Part shown: in pieces, positions 40,676 to 49,468 of the stretch
How the letters are laid out: each line of letters opens with the position of its first letter
Position numbering within the stretch: the stretch's first letter is position 1
DNA from: Maridesulfovibrio ferrireducens
GTDB lineage: Bacteria > Desulfobacterota > Desulfovibrionia > Desulfovibrionales > Desulfovibrionaceae
Reading direction: 5' to 3'
DNA length: 64,000 nucleotides
Assembly (NCBI RefSeq): GCF_016342405.1
Contig: NZ_JAEINN010000006.1
Span: 62,001 to 126,000 of the forward strand
Position numbers and translations under genes: made by a program
The notes under the pieces: model-generated
Databases searched by the model: none
Told to the model about the DNA's origin: nothing
The model's input: only the letters and a program-made list of their open reading frames with translations

Positions 40676-40712
40676 AAAAAAAGCGCCGGCCTGAGTCTCA
40701 GGCGGCGCTTTT
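40676..40712 (-). terminator. Terminator after fur
   Basis: AAAAGCGCCGGCCTGAG and CTCAGGCGGCGCTTTT form a long stem with one bulge; the minus strand then runs into seven T. Confidence 0.85.
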
Positions 40713-40737
40713 AAGTGTGCTTGTAGGTAAATGCGAT

Positions 40738-41175
40738 TTATTCGCTTTTATCCTGACACTCCTTACAAACGCCGAAGAGGTACATTTCATGATGGGTAAG
40801 CACAAATCCGTGCTTCTTTGCGAGTTCTTCCTGAAGATGTTCAATTTCAGGATCAACGGCTTCAATGGTCTTGCCGCAATGTTCGCAAACTAAATGGTCG
40901 TGATGATCATGACCATATTTATGCTCATAACGGAGCACGCCATCATTGAAATCAACAGCCTTAGCAATGCCGGATTCGGCTAGGAGTTTTAGGGTACGGT
41001 AAACAGTCGCCTGTCCGATGGAAGAGTCTTCTTTACGGATAAGATTGTACAGTTCTTCAGACGAAATATGCCCTTCTTCATTAAGAAAAGCTTCAAGAAT
41101 AGCTCGTCTCTGAGGGGTCATTTTAAGTCTCTGTTTGGACAGATATTCTGAAAAAATGTCTTTCGCTGATTTCAT
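40738..41175 (-). CDS. Fur family transcriptional regulator
   Basis: A 145-residue metal-responsive repressor. The winged helix holds MTPQRRAILEAFLNEEGH and QATVYRTLKLLAESG, followed by the HDHHDHLVCEHCGK metal site and a second pair CKECQ, giving the usual structural zinc. This matches Fur/PerR-type regulators; the exact metal or peroxide sensing cannot be told. It lies 171 bases before the next gene on the opposite strand, so the region between may hold shared control sites. Confidence 0.92.
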   Translation of the reverse strand: MKSAKDIFSEYLSKQRLKMTPQRRAILEAFLNEEGHISSEELYNLIRKEDSSIGQATVYRTLKLLAESGIAKAVDFNDGVLRYEHKYGHDHHDHLVCEHCGKTIEAVDPEIEHLQEELAKKHGFVLTHHEMYLFGVCKECQDKSE

Positions 41176-41346
41176 TAACTGTACTCGATTGACTGATTAT
41201 TACCGTTATTGATAAATTTTTCTACAATGTAATAAAGGTAAATGTCAAATCCTCATTGCTCATATTTCGACATAATAGTATCAATGTCGCAACTTAAAGG
41301 CGATTTGAAGTTATATATGGGTAAGAATTTTACAAGGAGCTTAGAA

Positions 41347-41736
41347 ATGGAACTTGATAAATTTATAGCCGAATGGGATCAAGACCCCGCCGGTGTTAAA
41401 GAAACATTTATTACATTAAAAACTTTGCTGGAATCACTTGATGCAACTGATCTGGTTTTTAAAACCAGACCGGGTGTAACTTATTCTCTTCGCGGAGTAA
41501 AAAATACGCAGAGCAAATGGCCTCTTTATGTAATGGTTGATGTAATAGATGATGATCCTTCCGATCGCTGGCTTTCAGTTTGTTTTTTCGGTGATACAAT
41601 AACCGACCCTGACGAACTTGGTGATCTTGTTCCCGGTGGACTGCTCGGTGAAGACGGGCATTGTTTCGATGCAGACAGCCCTGCTATGAAGGATTATCTT
41701 GTAGCCAGAATTACGGAAGCCCACTCAAATCAGTAG
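41347..41736 (+). CDS. Small conserved-looking hypothetical protein
   Basis: A 129-residue soluble protein. The start at 41347 is set by AAGGAG seven bases upstream; the frame itself runs back to 41242. It starts MELDKFIAEWDQDPAGV and contains VFKTRPGVTYSLRGV, DVIDDDPSDRWLSVCFFGD and a C-terminal GEDGHCFDADS. I cannot assign a family. It is acidic, has no signal or membrane span, and lies divergent to fur with its own strong terminator. Confidence 0.75.
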   Translation: MELDKFIAEWDQDPAGVKETFITLKTLLESLDATDLVFKTRPGVTYSLRGVKNTQSKWPLYVMVDVIDDDPSDRWLSVCFFGDTITDPDELGDLVPGGLLGEDGHCFDADSPAMKDYLVARITEAHSNQ

Positions 41737-41768
41737 GTTGACGAAGACTTACGCTTCGCTTTTACTCT

Positions 41769-41814
41769 AAAAAAATAACTGGCATGTATTTAAATACATG
41801 CCAGTTATTTTTTT
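41769..41814. terminator. Perfect palindromic terminator
   Basis: A 23-base arm and its exact complement make a 46-base palindrome with seven T at the end; the stem core is ATAACTGGCATGTATTT. Confidence 0.93.
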
Positions 41815-41930
41815 CTGCGAGTTCGAAATTAATAAAAGCTTTCTTAGTTTTTTGATTGAATAATTGAGCTTTTTATTGGTATCCCGTAGTTTGTTTTGTC
41901 TCATTGCTATTGAAAAAATACGGAGTGATT

Positions 41931-43304
41931 ATGAGTGAACAGGAAATTCATACTCAGGAAGATTTGCTTGTTATTGAAAAAATGCTGCTGCCGTTTAATC
42001 AATTTGTAAAAATTGAATCATCCGGTGGGGTTGTACTTATACTTTGTACTATTATTGCTTTGATATGGGCGAATTCCCCTTTGGCTCATTATTATGAAGA
42101 ATTCAAAAATATTCCTCTTACGGTCGGAGCCGGGGAGTTTATTCTTTCGAAGCCTGCAATTCTATGGATTAATGACGGCCTTATGGCTGTGTTTTTCTTT
42201 TTGGTGGGGCTTGAAATCAAGCGTGAAGTCTTAGTCGGGGAGCTTAATTCCTTGAGGCAGGCATCATTACCGATTTGTGCAGCTGTGGGGGGGATGGTTG
42301 TCCCTGCTCTTGTCTATGCCTATTTCAATTACGGTACGTCTTCTGTACACGGTTGGGGCATTCCTATGGCGACTGACATTGCGTTCAGTCTCGGGGTACT
42401 TTCTCTGCTGGGTGACCGCGTGCCCGTCAGTCTGAAAATTTTTCTAACAGCAATCGCTATAGTTGATGATATCGGGGCCATTCTGGTTATCGCTATTTTT
42501 TATTCTTCTGGTGTATCTCTTTGGATCATAGGTCTCGGACTTTTATTTTTCCTGGTGATGGTCATGCTCAACCGGATGGGGGGCAGAGCTCCTTTTCCTT
42601 ACCTAATTCTGGGTGTTTTTATGTGGTTCGCATTTTTAAAAAGCGGAGTTCACGCGACGGTTGCCGGAGTTTTAGCAGCAATGACAATTCCAGCTTCCAC
42701 AACTCTTTGCTGTGGAAATTTTGTTTCTTCGATTCGTAAAAGTCTTATGGAATATGAACTTGCAGGAGGTAGGAGCCCGGTTACTCTTTCCAATAAGGAA
42801 ATGCTTTCTTCGCTTGAGGAGATGCACAATGATATTTTAATGGCTTCACCCCCTTTGAAAAGGATTGAGCATAATCTTCATTATTTTGTAGCCTTCGCTA
42901 TTATGCCGATATTTGCTCTTGCAAATGCCGGAATAAGTTTTTCTTCGGATAGCGGCGGCGGACTTGATGTTTTTCACCCGGTAAGTATCGGTATATTTTT
43001 TGGGCTTATTGTTGGTAAAACTGTCGGGATCTGTCTGGCCAGCTGGGTGGCTATTAAAATTGGTATTGCGGATAGACCTGTGACCATGCAGACCGGACAT
43101 TTTTTAGGAGCAGCGCTACTTGCCGGTATCGGTTTCACCATGTCTATTTTTATTGCCACTCTTGCATGGGGAAATCATGCGGAATTTATTGTGGATGCAA
43201 AGTTCAGTATTCTGGCAGCCTCCGCGGTAGCAGGGCTTCTTGGTTTTCTTGTTTTACGCAGCTGTTCGCTTTCACTTACATGCAACAAGTCTAATCAGTT
43301 ATGA
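41931..43304 (+). CDS. nhaA: Na+/H+ antiporter NhaA
   Basis: A 457-residue inner-membrane protein with 11-12 spans that exports Na+ for H+ at the cytoplasmic membrane. The transport Asp pair is at 179-180 in AIVDDIGAILVIA. Other family motifs are VGLEIKREVLVGEL near residue 90 and the C-terminal GAALLAGIGFTMSIFIA. The ATG at 41931 is chosen (GGAG five bases upstream). The stop overlaps the next ATG. Length is slightly above E. coli NhaA (388), due to loop and N-terminal extensions. Confidence 0.95.
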   Translation: MSEQEIHTQEDLLVIEKMLLPFNQFVKIESSGGVVLILCTIIALIWANSPLAHYYEEFKNIPLTVGAGEFILSKPAILWINDGLMAVFFFLVGLEIKREVLVGELNSLRQASLPICAAVGGMVVPALVYAYFNYGTSSVHGWGIPMATDIAFSLGVLSLLGDRVPVSLKIFLTAIAIVDDIGAILVIAIFYSSGVSLWIIGLGLLFFLVMVMLNRMGGRAPFPYLILGVFMWFAFLKSGVHATVAGVLAAMTIPASTTLCCGNFVSSIRKSLMEYELAGGRSPVTLSNKEMLSSLEEMHNDILMASPPLKRIEHNLHYFVAFAIMPIFALANAGISFSSDSGGGLDVFHPVSIGIFFGLIVGKTVGICLASWVAIKIGIADRPVTMQTGHFLGAALLAGIGFTMSIFIATLAWGNHAEFIVDAKFSILAASAVAGLLGFLVLRSCSLSLTCNKSNQL

Positions 43305-43963
43305 CAATCGAGTTAAGCAAAGAGCAGGTGCAGGCTGTTGTGGCTCGTTACAGTGAAGATCTTGAATGGGTTAAGGATCTTCATTGCTTCGCAACTGTTT
43401 ATAACAAGGGAGAAACAGTTGTGGAAGGCGCAGTTTCTTTACCCAATATAGGCAGGGAGGCCCATACTTATCTGACTCATATTGTAAGGAATTATTCTGA
43501 TCTACCAGAGTTTACGGTGTTTTTGCAGGGTGCACCCTTTTTTCATATGGAAGAGGGGGCTGATTGCACTACGTTGGTCAACCTTATTCAGGCAACGGTT
43601 ACAAAAAATGTTCCTTTTAAGGGATTTGCCTGGTTCAGGCTCCGTTGTGACCGTTTAGGGAGACCTCATCAAATGTCTGATCCTGCAAGCAGAGGAAAAT
43701 GGTCAGGGTGGGGTAAAGATATTCCTGTAGGTGATTTGTATGAAAAACTTTTCAACCGGACCTCTCCTGAGCAATTTATTGCGAGCGCAGCTACAGGTCT
43801 TTTTATGGTTCGAAGAGATCGAATTCTTACCCGCCCCTTGGATTTTTATAAAAAAGCACTTTCGATAATTGAAGCAGATCCCCGTGATACGAATAACACC
43901 GGGCACGCCTTTGAACGTTTATGGCAGGTTATTTTTAACGGCAGCAACACTATAAATCCCTAA
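43301..43963 (+). CDS. DUF3431 domain protein
   Basis: A 220-residue protein of the DUF3431 group, recognised by VVARYSEDLEWVKDL, the invariant-looking YNKGE, LPNIGREAHTYLTHIV and FLQGAPFF, then a C-terminal FERLWQVIF. The family resembles glycosyltransferases, which is not proven. No signal peptide. The ATG overlaps nhaA (ATGA), so the two form one operon, a pairing with no known functional reason. A promoter is not seen between. Confidence 0.8.
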   Translation: MTIELSKEQVQAVVARYSEDLEWVKDLHCFATVYNKGETVVEGAVSLPNIGREAHTYLTHIVRNYSDLPEFTVFLQGAPFFHMEEGADCTTLVNLIQATVTKNVPFKGFAWFRLRCDRLGRPHQMSDPASRGKWSGWGKDIPVGDLYEKLFNRTSPEQFIASAATGLFMVRRDRILTRPLDFYKKALSIIEADPRDTNNTGHAFERLWQVIFNGSNTINP

Positions 43964-44128
43964 CTTTTATATCTTTTACATTTATTTTACCCTCCTTTAT
44001 TAATTAATTCATTACAAAGACAATTGATCAAAAATGTAAGGTCAGCCGCGACTTTTGTATGTATATTTTGTCTTGAAAAAGAGTGAACAGCGTTTACAAA
44101 GTGAGCACTGCTTGCTACTTCCATTCTT

Positions 44129-44779
44129 ATGACAACATCCACCAGAAAGAAAATAGAACATGATCGTATGCGGCAGCTGATTATAGATGCTGCAAAAGAG
44201 CTTTTTGCCAAGGACGGTTTTGATAATGTTTCGATGCGCAAAATAGCTTCACGGATAGATTACAGCCCCGCTGCTCTTTACCGTTATTTTAAGAACAAAG
44301 AAGAGCTTGTTCTTTGTCTTCGAGAGGAAGGACATCAGAGGTTTGCTCAAATGGAAAAGCATCTGCCAGATATTGAAGATCCTTTTCAGCGGGTCAGAGA
44401 AGGTGGGCGTATTTATCTTAATTTTGCACGGGAAGAGCCTGAATATTATGATCTTCTTTTTATCAAAGCGACTCCATCGTTTTGTTCCTGTGAAAAATGG
44501 TTAGGCAAGCCTCATCAGAATTTCTTGAATTTTAAAGAGACCGTGCGCGAGTGTATTGCAACCGGAGTTGTGGGAGATATTTCGGTTGATACGGCTGTGG
44601 CGGCTTTGTGGGCTTCTGTTCACGGGCTGGCTTCGCTGGCGGCAACCGGCAAATTGCAATGTTGTTTACCTGATATCGATATGGATAATATTTTTGAAGA
44701 TGTTTTAGATTTTATAACTATTCCGCAAATTGAGCGTGAAAAATTGAAAAAGGCTAAGCAATATGAAGATAAAACATAG
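44129..44779 (+). CDS. TetR family transcriptional regulator
   Basis: A 216-residue regulator. The N-terminal helix-turn-helix covers ITxDAAKELFAKDGFDNVSM and KIASRIDYSPAALYRYFKNK, typical of TetR. The C-terminal ligand domain carries four cysteines or so, and a PEYYDLLF segment of the family. It is first in the efflux operon and overlaps the next gene by 17 bases, so it probably represses its own operon. The ribosome site at 44129 is weak. Confidence 0.9.
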   Translation: MTTSTRKKIEHDRMRQLIIDAAKELFAKDGFDNVSMRKIASRIDYSPAALYRYFKNKEELVLCLREEGHQRFAQMEKHLPDIEDPFQRVREGGRIYLNFAREEPEYYDLLFIKATPSFCSCEKWLGKPHQNFLNFKETVRECIATGVVGDISVDTAVAALWASVHGLASLAATGKLQCCLPDIDMDNIFEDVLDFITIPQIEREKLKKAKQYEDKT

Positions 44780-45776
44780 CTGTATTGATTTTTTTCTTTC
44801 TTTTCTTTTGGTTGTGCTGCTTGGCCTGACAACTCCTACAACGGTTGGGGCTTCCTCGCCGGAAGTCTTTGAAGCCATACCGGCTGCACGGGTTATATCT
44901 TTAACCGGATTTACTAGACCGAGAGTCGAAATGACTCTGGTGAGTGAAGAGTCCGCTATGTGTATCAATGTTCATGCAGATATTGGAGACACAATAGGTG
45001 CAGATGGCTTATTTGCTGATCTTGATCCAAAGTTTATCAAGCTCGAAATCGCGCAGCTGAAGGCTGATACCGAGAGGCTTCAGTCCGATGTGCATTATTA
45101 TCATAAAGAGGCTGAGCGTTATATTAAGCTGGTTAAAAAGAATACGGCCGCTCAGTCTGAGCTTGATTTGCATATCCGTAATCTTAAAAGCGCTGAAAGC
45201 CTTCTCAGATCGCTACAACTTAAACTTAACGTTGATCAGGAGCATTTACGCCGCTATACCCTGCGTGCTCCCGTAGGGTGGAAGGTCGTTAAGCGCTATA
45301 TTGAGCCGGGAGAGTGGGTGACTAAAGGTGAAAAGGTCGCAGAACTCGGTAATTTTAAAGTTCTTTTAGTTCCCTATGCCCTTACAGTGAAAGAACTTGA
45401 AAAAATTAATAAAATGGAAGGCAAGGTGACTCTTGATCTCCCTGATATTGATAAATCTGTTGAAGCAAAGCTTGAGCGTATTTCTCCTGATTTTGATCCT
45501 GAAACTCGTAAAATTGATGTAGATTTTGAAATTTCCAGCGGAGATTTTAAGTTCAGAGGCGGGCTTCGTACAGAATTAAAGATAGAAATGCCTGATCAGG
45601 GAGGCTCTGTGATTGCCCCCGAATCTGCGATTGTTAAAGCGTATGATGACCGGTTTCTTGTCAGACCCGACGGCGTAAGGGTTAAAGTTTTAGTTCTTGG
45701 CAAAACCAAGGATGGAAAAGTCCGTGTCTCCTCAAGAGCCGTCAAAGCTGGTGAACAGTTTCTATTGAAGCCATAG
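44763..45776 (+). CDS. RND efflux periplasmic adaptor (membrane fusion protein)
   Basis: A 337-residue adaptor with an N-terminal Sec-type signal (SFLLVVLLGLTTPTTVGA). It has the lipoyl halves (VHADIGDTIGADGLFADLD and YTLRAPVGWKVVKRYIEPGEWV), a helical hairpin between about residues 95 and 155, and a beta-barrel domain, in the usual order. It should bridge the inner-membrane RND pump to an outer-membrane channel; no channel gene is in the window. It overlaps the TetR gene and precedes the RND permease. Confidence 0.88.
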   Translation: MKIKHSCIDFFLSFLLVVLLGLTTPTTVGASSPEVFEAIPAARVISLTGFTRPRVEMTLVSEESAMCINVHADIGDTIGADGLFADLDPKFIKLEIAQLKADTERLQSDVHYYHKEAERYIKLVKKNTAAQSELDLHIRNLKSAESLLRSLQLKLNVDQEHLRRYTLRAPVGWKVVKRYIEPGEWVTKGEKVAELGNFKVLLVPYALTVKELEKINKMEGKVTLDLPDIDKSVEAKLERISPDFDPETRKIDVDFEISSGDFKFRGGLRTELKIEMPDQGGSVIAPESAIVKAYDDRFLVRPDGVRVKVLVLGKTKDGKVRVSSRAVKAGEQFLLKP

Positions 45777-45828
45777 TATTTTTTGAACGGTTATCAAGGT
45801 TAATTTCAATCTGACAAGGAGCCTTCAC

Positions 45829-48800
45829 ATGAAGGGGCTGATGCGGTTTACTCTGAAACAGACGGTTTTTATAAATATAATTTTTATATTGCTGATGGTG
45901 GTCGGTCTTTTCTGTGCATATGATCTTCCTGTTGAACGTTATCCGAATGTTCACATGGGTAAGGTTGTGATCACGGGATTCTTACCGGGGGCTTCCCCCG
46001 CAGACGTTGAAGCTCTAGTAACAAAGAAGATTGAAGACGCGCTTGATGATCTGGAGAACGTCGAATACATCCGATCACGCTCATTTCGAGAACGGTCGAG
46101 TGTTCTTGTAAAATTCATCGACGATACAGATTACAAAACAAGTTATGATGAACTGCGTTTCAGAGTTCTTTCTATTCAAAATGACCTGCCAAAAGAGATG
46201 GACCCGCCGTCCTTTATGGAAATTAATGTGAGTGAGTGGCTACCTGTTATCAGGGTATGTCTTGTGGGTGACAGGGCCAACCGTGCCCTTGCGATGATGG
46301 CGGACGAAATGAAGGTGCCGCTGCGTAAAATTACGGGAGTCAATCAAGTCAAGATTGAAGGCGAATATGTTCGAGAATTTCATGTAAATTTAGATCCTGA
46401 AAAATTAATTCGCACTAAGATAACTTTCGAAGATGCTGCCAGAGCTTTGGAAGATGCAAATATTTCTATTCCTGCCGGAGACTTTGTTTCTAATACCGGA
46501 GAGTATGTAATTGTTGTTGATGAACGGTTTCGTACCAGAGAGGAGATCGCGGAGACTATTATTCGCATGGACGGAGACGGTTCGTTTGTAACAATCGGTG
46601 ATGTTATGAGTGATGCGCGGGTTTCGTACCGTGATCCGCAGGTGATAACGTCCATTAACGGTCAAAGTGCCGTAACTCTTAAAATCGTTAAAACGCGAGA
46701 CGGTAACGCTGTTACGATTGCGGAAGAAGTTGAAGTTGTCGTAGCTTCATTTAAAGAAGCTCTTGAGCGTGAAGGGGTTAAACTTGTACTGACCAATGAT
46801 CAGAGGCTTCATATTGATGAGGCCATGAAAACGCTGGGACTTAATCTGCTTGTAGGTATCGGGCTTGTCTTTGTGGTGATCTATCTTGTTATGGGGTTCC
46901 GTAATGCGATGTTGACTACAATCGGAGTTCCTTTTGCTTTTCTTGTGACTATGACAATCATGCATCTTACAGGTAATTCTCTTAATCAGATTACTCTTTT
47001 TTCCTTTGTGCTGGTCAGCGGAATAATTGTTGATGACGCAATCGTAGTCGTTGAGAATATTTTCCGTCATGTTCAGGAAGGTAAGAATCTACGGGATGCG
47101 GTAGTAGACGGAATTTCTGAGGTTTTCTGGCCTGTGATTTCAGCCACCGCCACGACTATTGCAGCTTTTCTGCCCATGTTGATTATGTCCGGATCGACAG
47201 GTGAATTTTTTGCTCAGGTTCCAAAAGCCGTAACCTTTGCGCTGATTGCTTCTCTGATTGAGTGTCTGGTGATTCTTCCTTCTCATTTTCTCGATTGGCC
47301 GGGAGCTAAAAAACTTTCCAAGGGAAATGATAAGTTAGCACACGAGCCTGTTTTTATGCGTCCTTTAAGGCGTTGGACTGATAAATTGCTTTCACTTGTT
47401 ATGCGGTTCCGTTTTACTTCACTCTCTGTAGTTTTTGCTGCTTTTGTTCTGGCGATATTTATTCTGGGAGTATCTGTTTCCGGTGCAATTCCGTTGATTA
47501 AAATTAAGTTTTTCCCCGATGATTACAGCCTGTATTATATTGAAATGGAAGGTCCGGTTGCAACTCCCATTGAAATTACATCTGACAAGTTGAAAAGAAT
47601 GTCGGTGTATATTGAAAAAATGGGACCGGGCATGTCTAAATCAGCTACTGCTTTTGCCGGATTCTATCAAAATGAAGATTATGAAATGGTGCATGGCAGC
47701 AATTTAGGCAATATAGTAATTGAACTGCCCGCAAAAAATAAACAGGTCTTTGCTGATGCTCCTGAAAATGATCCCGGAACTCATTTGGAATTTATCAGAA
47801 AGGAAATTGAAAAATTCGGTGAAGAGGGCTGGACTCTTCGCGTTCGTCCTGAAAAAGACGGACCTCCCACCGGAAAAGATTTAAACATTAGAGTGCTCGG
47901 CGCTGATCATGGGGCAGTGCAGGGACTGACAAAAGTAATACTTGATTTTATAAAAGGAAATGAAGAACTAGGGCCTGAGCTTGTTAACCTTGGTAAAGAT
48001 GACGGTACTCCCAATAGAATCTTCAGATTTTTACCCATAAATGAACGTGTCGCAGAATACGGGCTTACCCCGAAGCAGGTTGCAAGATTATCCGGCTCGG
48101 TTTTGGATGGTCGTTTTGTAGGGGAATTCAGACTGGCTGACGAAGATGTAGACCTGCGTCTAAAGATAGATCCTGAATTTTTAACTTCACCTGAGGATGC
48201 TCTCAGCATTCCGGTACTGGAGCATCACGAAAGCCCTCTTAGGCTCGGAGATTTGTGTAAGGCTTCTATTTATATGGAGCCGGGGCAGTTCAACAGGTTT
48301 ATGAGTCAACGTGCAGTGACGATCACAGCCAATATTAAACCGGGTTCAAGGCTTTCTTCACCTACAGCAGTAAACAGGATTAAAAAATTCTATGAATCCG
48401 TGCGCGGAGATTTTCCCGGAGCCTCTATTAATTTTTCCGGTGAATTTGAATCTACAAGGAAATCGTATACTTCCCTTATCTACGCTTTTTTTACCGCAAT
48501 ATTGATAATTTATCTGATTTTAGCGACTCAGTTTCAATCATATCTCCAACCCGTGATCATACTTTCCGCAGTTGTTTTTTCACTGACAGGGGTTATACTC
48601 GGCTCATTCCTGTCGCAAACCATTTTTACGGTGAACAGCTTTATTGCAACTGTAGGAGTCACAGGGATTGTTGTTAATGATTCGCTAGTGTTATTAGATT
48701 TTATTAATAAACTTTATCAGGCCGGATTGAGCCGCAAAGAAGCACTCCGTGAAGGTGTCAGAATAAGACTCAGGCCGATTTTGCTTACAACATTGACCAC

Positions 48801-49002
48801 AACTCTCGGGTTATTGCCGATGGCGATAGGTTTTCCATCGTATTCGCTGGTCTGGGGAGCAATGGCATCAACTTTCGTAACAGGGCTTTGTACTGCTACA
48901 TTCCTGACTTTGTTTATTATACCGGTCGAATGGGATCTTCTTATGGGATTCATGGAATGGAAAGAAAAGCGCAAAGAACGGAAGCAGAGTCTCCAGTCTT
49001 AA
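45829..49002 (+). CDS. RND-type efflux transporter
   Basis: A 1057-residue inner-membrane proton-driven pump, about 12 spans in two halves with large periplasmic domains. The N-terminus FTLKQTVFINIIFILLMVV is TM1, PGASPADVEALVTKKIEDAL follows, GIIVDDAIVVVENI in TM4 carries the proton-relay acids, and the second half has VTGIVVNDSLVLLDF. The substrate (drug, bile acid or metal) cannot be told. AAGGAG lies before the ATG. Operon with the TetR and adaptor. Confidence 0.93.
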   Translation: MKGLMRFTLKQTVFINIIFILLMVVGLFCAYDLPVERYPNVHMGKVVITGFLPGASPADVEALVTKKIEDALDDLENVEYIRSRSFRERSSVLVKFIDDTDYKTSYDELRFRVLSIQNDLPKEMDPPSFMEINVSEWLPVIRVCLVGDRANRALAMMADEMKVPLRKITGVNQVKIEGEYVREFHVNLDPEKLIRTKITFEDAARALEDANISIPAGDFVSNTGEYVIVVDERFRTREEIAETIIRMDGDGSFVTIGDVMSDARVSYRDPQVITSINGQSAVTLKIVKTRDGNAVTIAEEVEVVVASFKEALEREGVKLVLTNDQRLHIDEAMKTLGLNLLVGIGLVFVVIYLVMGFRNAMLTTIGVPFAFLVTMTIMHLTGNSLNQITLFSFVLVSGIIVDDAIVVVENIFRHVQEGKNLRDAVVDGISEVFWPVISATATTIAAFLPMLIMSGSTGEFFAQVPKAVTFALIASLIECLVILPSHFLDWPGAKKLSKGNDKLAHEPVFMRPLRRWTDKLLSLVMRFRFTSLSVVFAAFVLAIFILGVSVSGAIPLIKIKFFPDDYSLYYIEMEGPVATPIEITSDKLKRMSVYIEKMGPGMSKSATAFAGFYQNEDYEMVHGSNLGNIVIELPAKNKQVFADAPENDPGTHLEFIRKEIEKFGEEGWTLRVRPEKDGPPTGKDLNIRVLGADHGAVQGLTKVILDFIKGNEELGPELVNLGKDDGTPNRIFRFLPINERVAEYGLTPKQVARLSGSVLDGRFVGEFRLADEDVDLRLKIDPEFLTSPEDALSIPVLEHHESPLRLGDLCKASIYMEPGQFNRFMSQRAVTITANIKPGSRLSSPTAVNRIKKFYESVRGDFPGASINFSGEFESTRKSYTSLIYAFFTAILIIYLILATQFQSYLQPVIILSAVVFSLTGVILGSFLSQTIFTVNSFIATVGVTGIVVNDSLVLLDFINKLYQAGLSRKEALREGVRIRLRPILLTTLTTTLGLLPMAIGFPSYSLVWGAMASTFVTGLCTATFLTLFIIPVEWDLLMGFMEWKEKRKERKQSLQS

Positions 49003-49051
49003 AAATAGATCTACAACGGTCCACAAAGTTTATTGTCTACAGGGGTGAAAC

Positions 49052-49345
49052 GTGAATGAACTGGAAAAAAAGCTGGCTGAATTGAATGAACGATATGCCG
49101 CTGATCTTGGAGAGCGAGTTATGAAGATTGAAGGATTTTTGTCCGAGTATGCTTCATCCGGCAGCGAAGATGCTCTTGAAAATTTATATAAAGGAGCTCA
49201 CGCTCTTGCAGGTTCAGCCAGAACTTTCGGACTTCCTGACGTAAGTGTGGTAGCTAAAGAGCTTGAGTTGTCCGCACGCGATTCAAATGATGTAAAATTT
49301 TTACAGACTAAGTTGACCAAGTTAAAAAGAATCATTTCTTCCTGA
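49052..49345 (+). CDS. Orphan histidine phosphotransfer (HPt) domain protein
   Basis: A 97-residue four-helix protein. The phospho-acceptor His50 lies in YKGAHALAGSARTFGL, the HPt signature. The start is GTG at 49052 with GGGG-rich upstream sequence. It is a single domain with no kinase. It follows the RND permease by 49 bases and may be in its operon; a phosphorelay partner is not seen nearby. Confidence 0.82.
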   Translation: MNELEKKLAELNERYAADLGERVMKIEGFLSEYASSGSEDALENLYKGAHALAGSARTFGLPDVSVVAKELELSARDSNDVKFLQTKLTKLKRIISS

Positions 49346-49359
49346 TTGTTAGCGGGGTT

Positions 49360-49408
49360 AATAATAACCCTTATACCCTCTATGCACTTCTTTTTAAGGG
49401 CTATTATT
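49360..49408 (+). terminator. Long hairpin before topA
   Basis: AATAATA-a-CCCTTA (49360-49373) pairs with TAAGGG-c-TATTATT (49395-49408), leaving a 21-base loop and T-rich sequence after. A short GGGTTA-ATAA-TAACCC hairpin (49355-49370) overlaps it. It is a terminator of the HPt gene or a control element for topA. Confidence 0.5.
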
Positions 49409-49468
49409 TGTTTTCATGCTGTTTTTATGGTTGCATAGTGTCCTCTTGATGGTTATAGGCTCCAAACT

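Noticed and set aside
41176-41241. Fur-box-like sequence between fur and the 129-residue gene
   Set aside because: TGATTATTACCGTTATTGA only partly matches Fur or PerR boxes; the half-sites are not symmetric enough.
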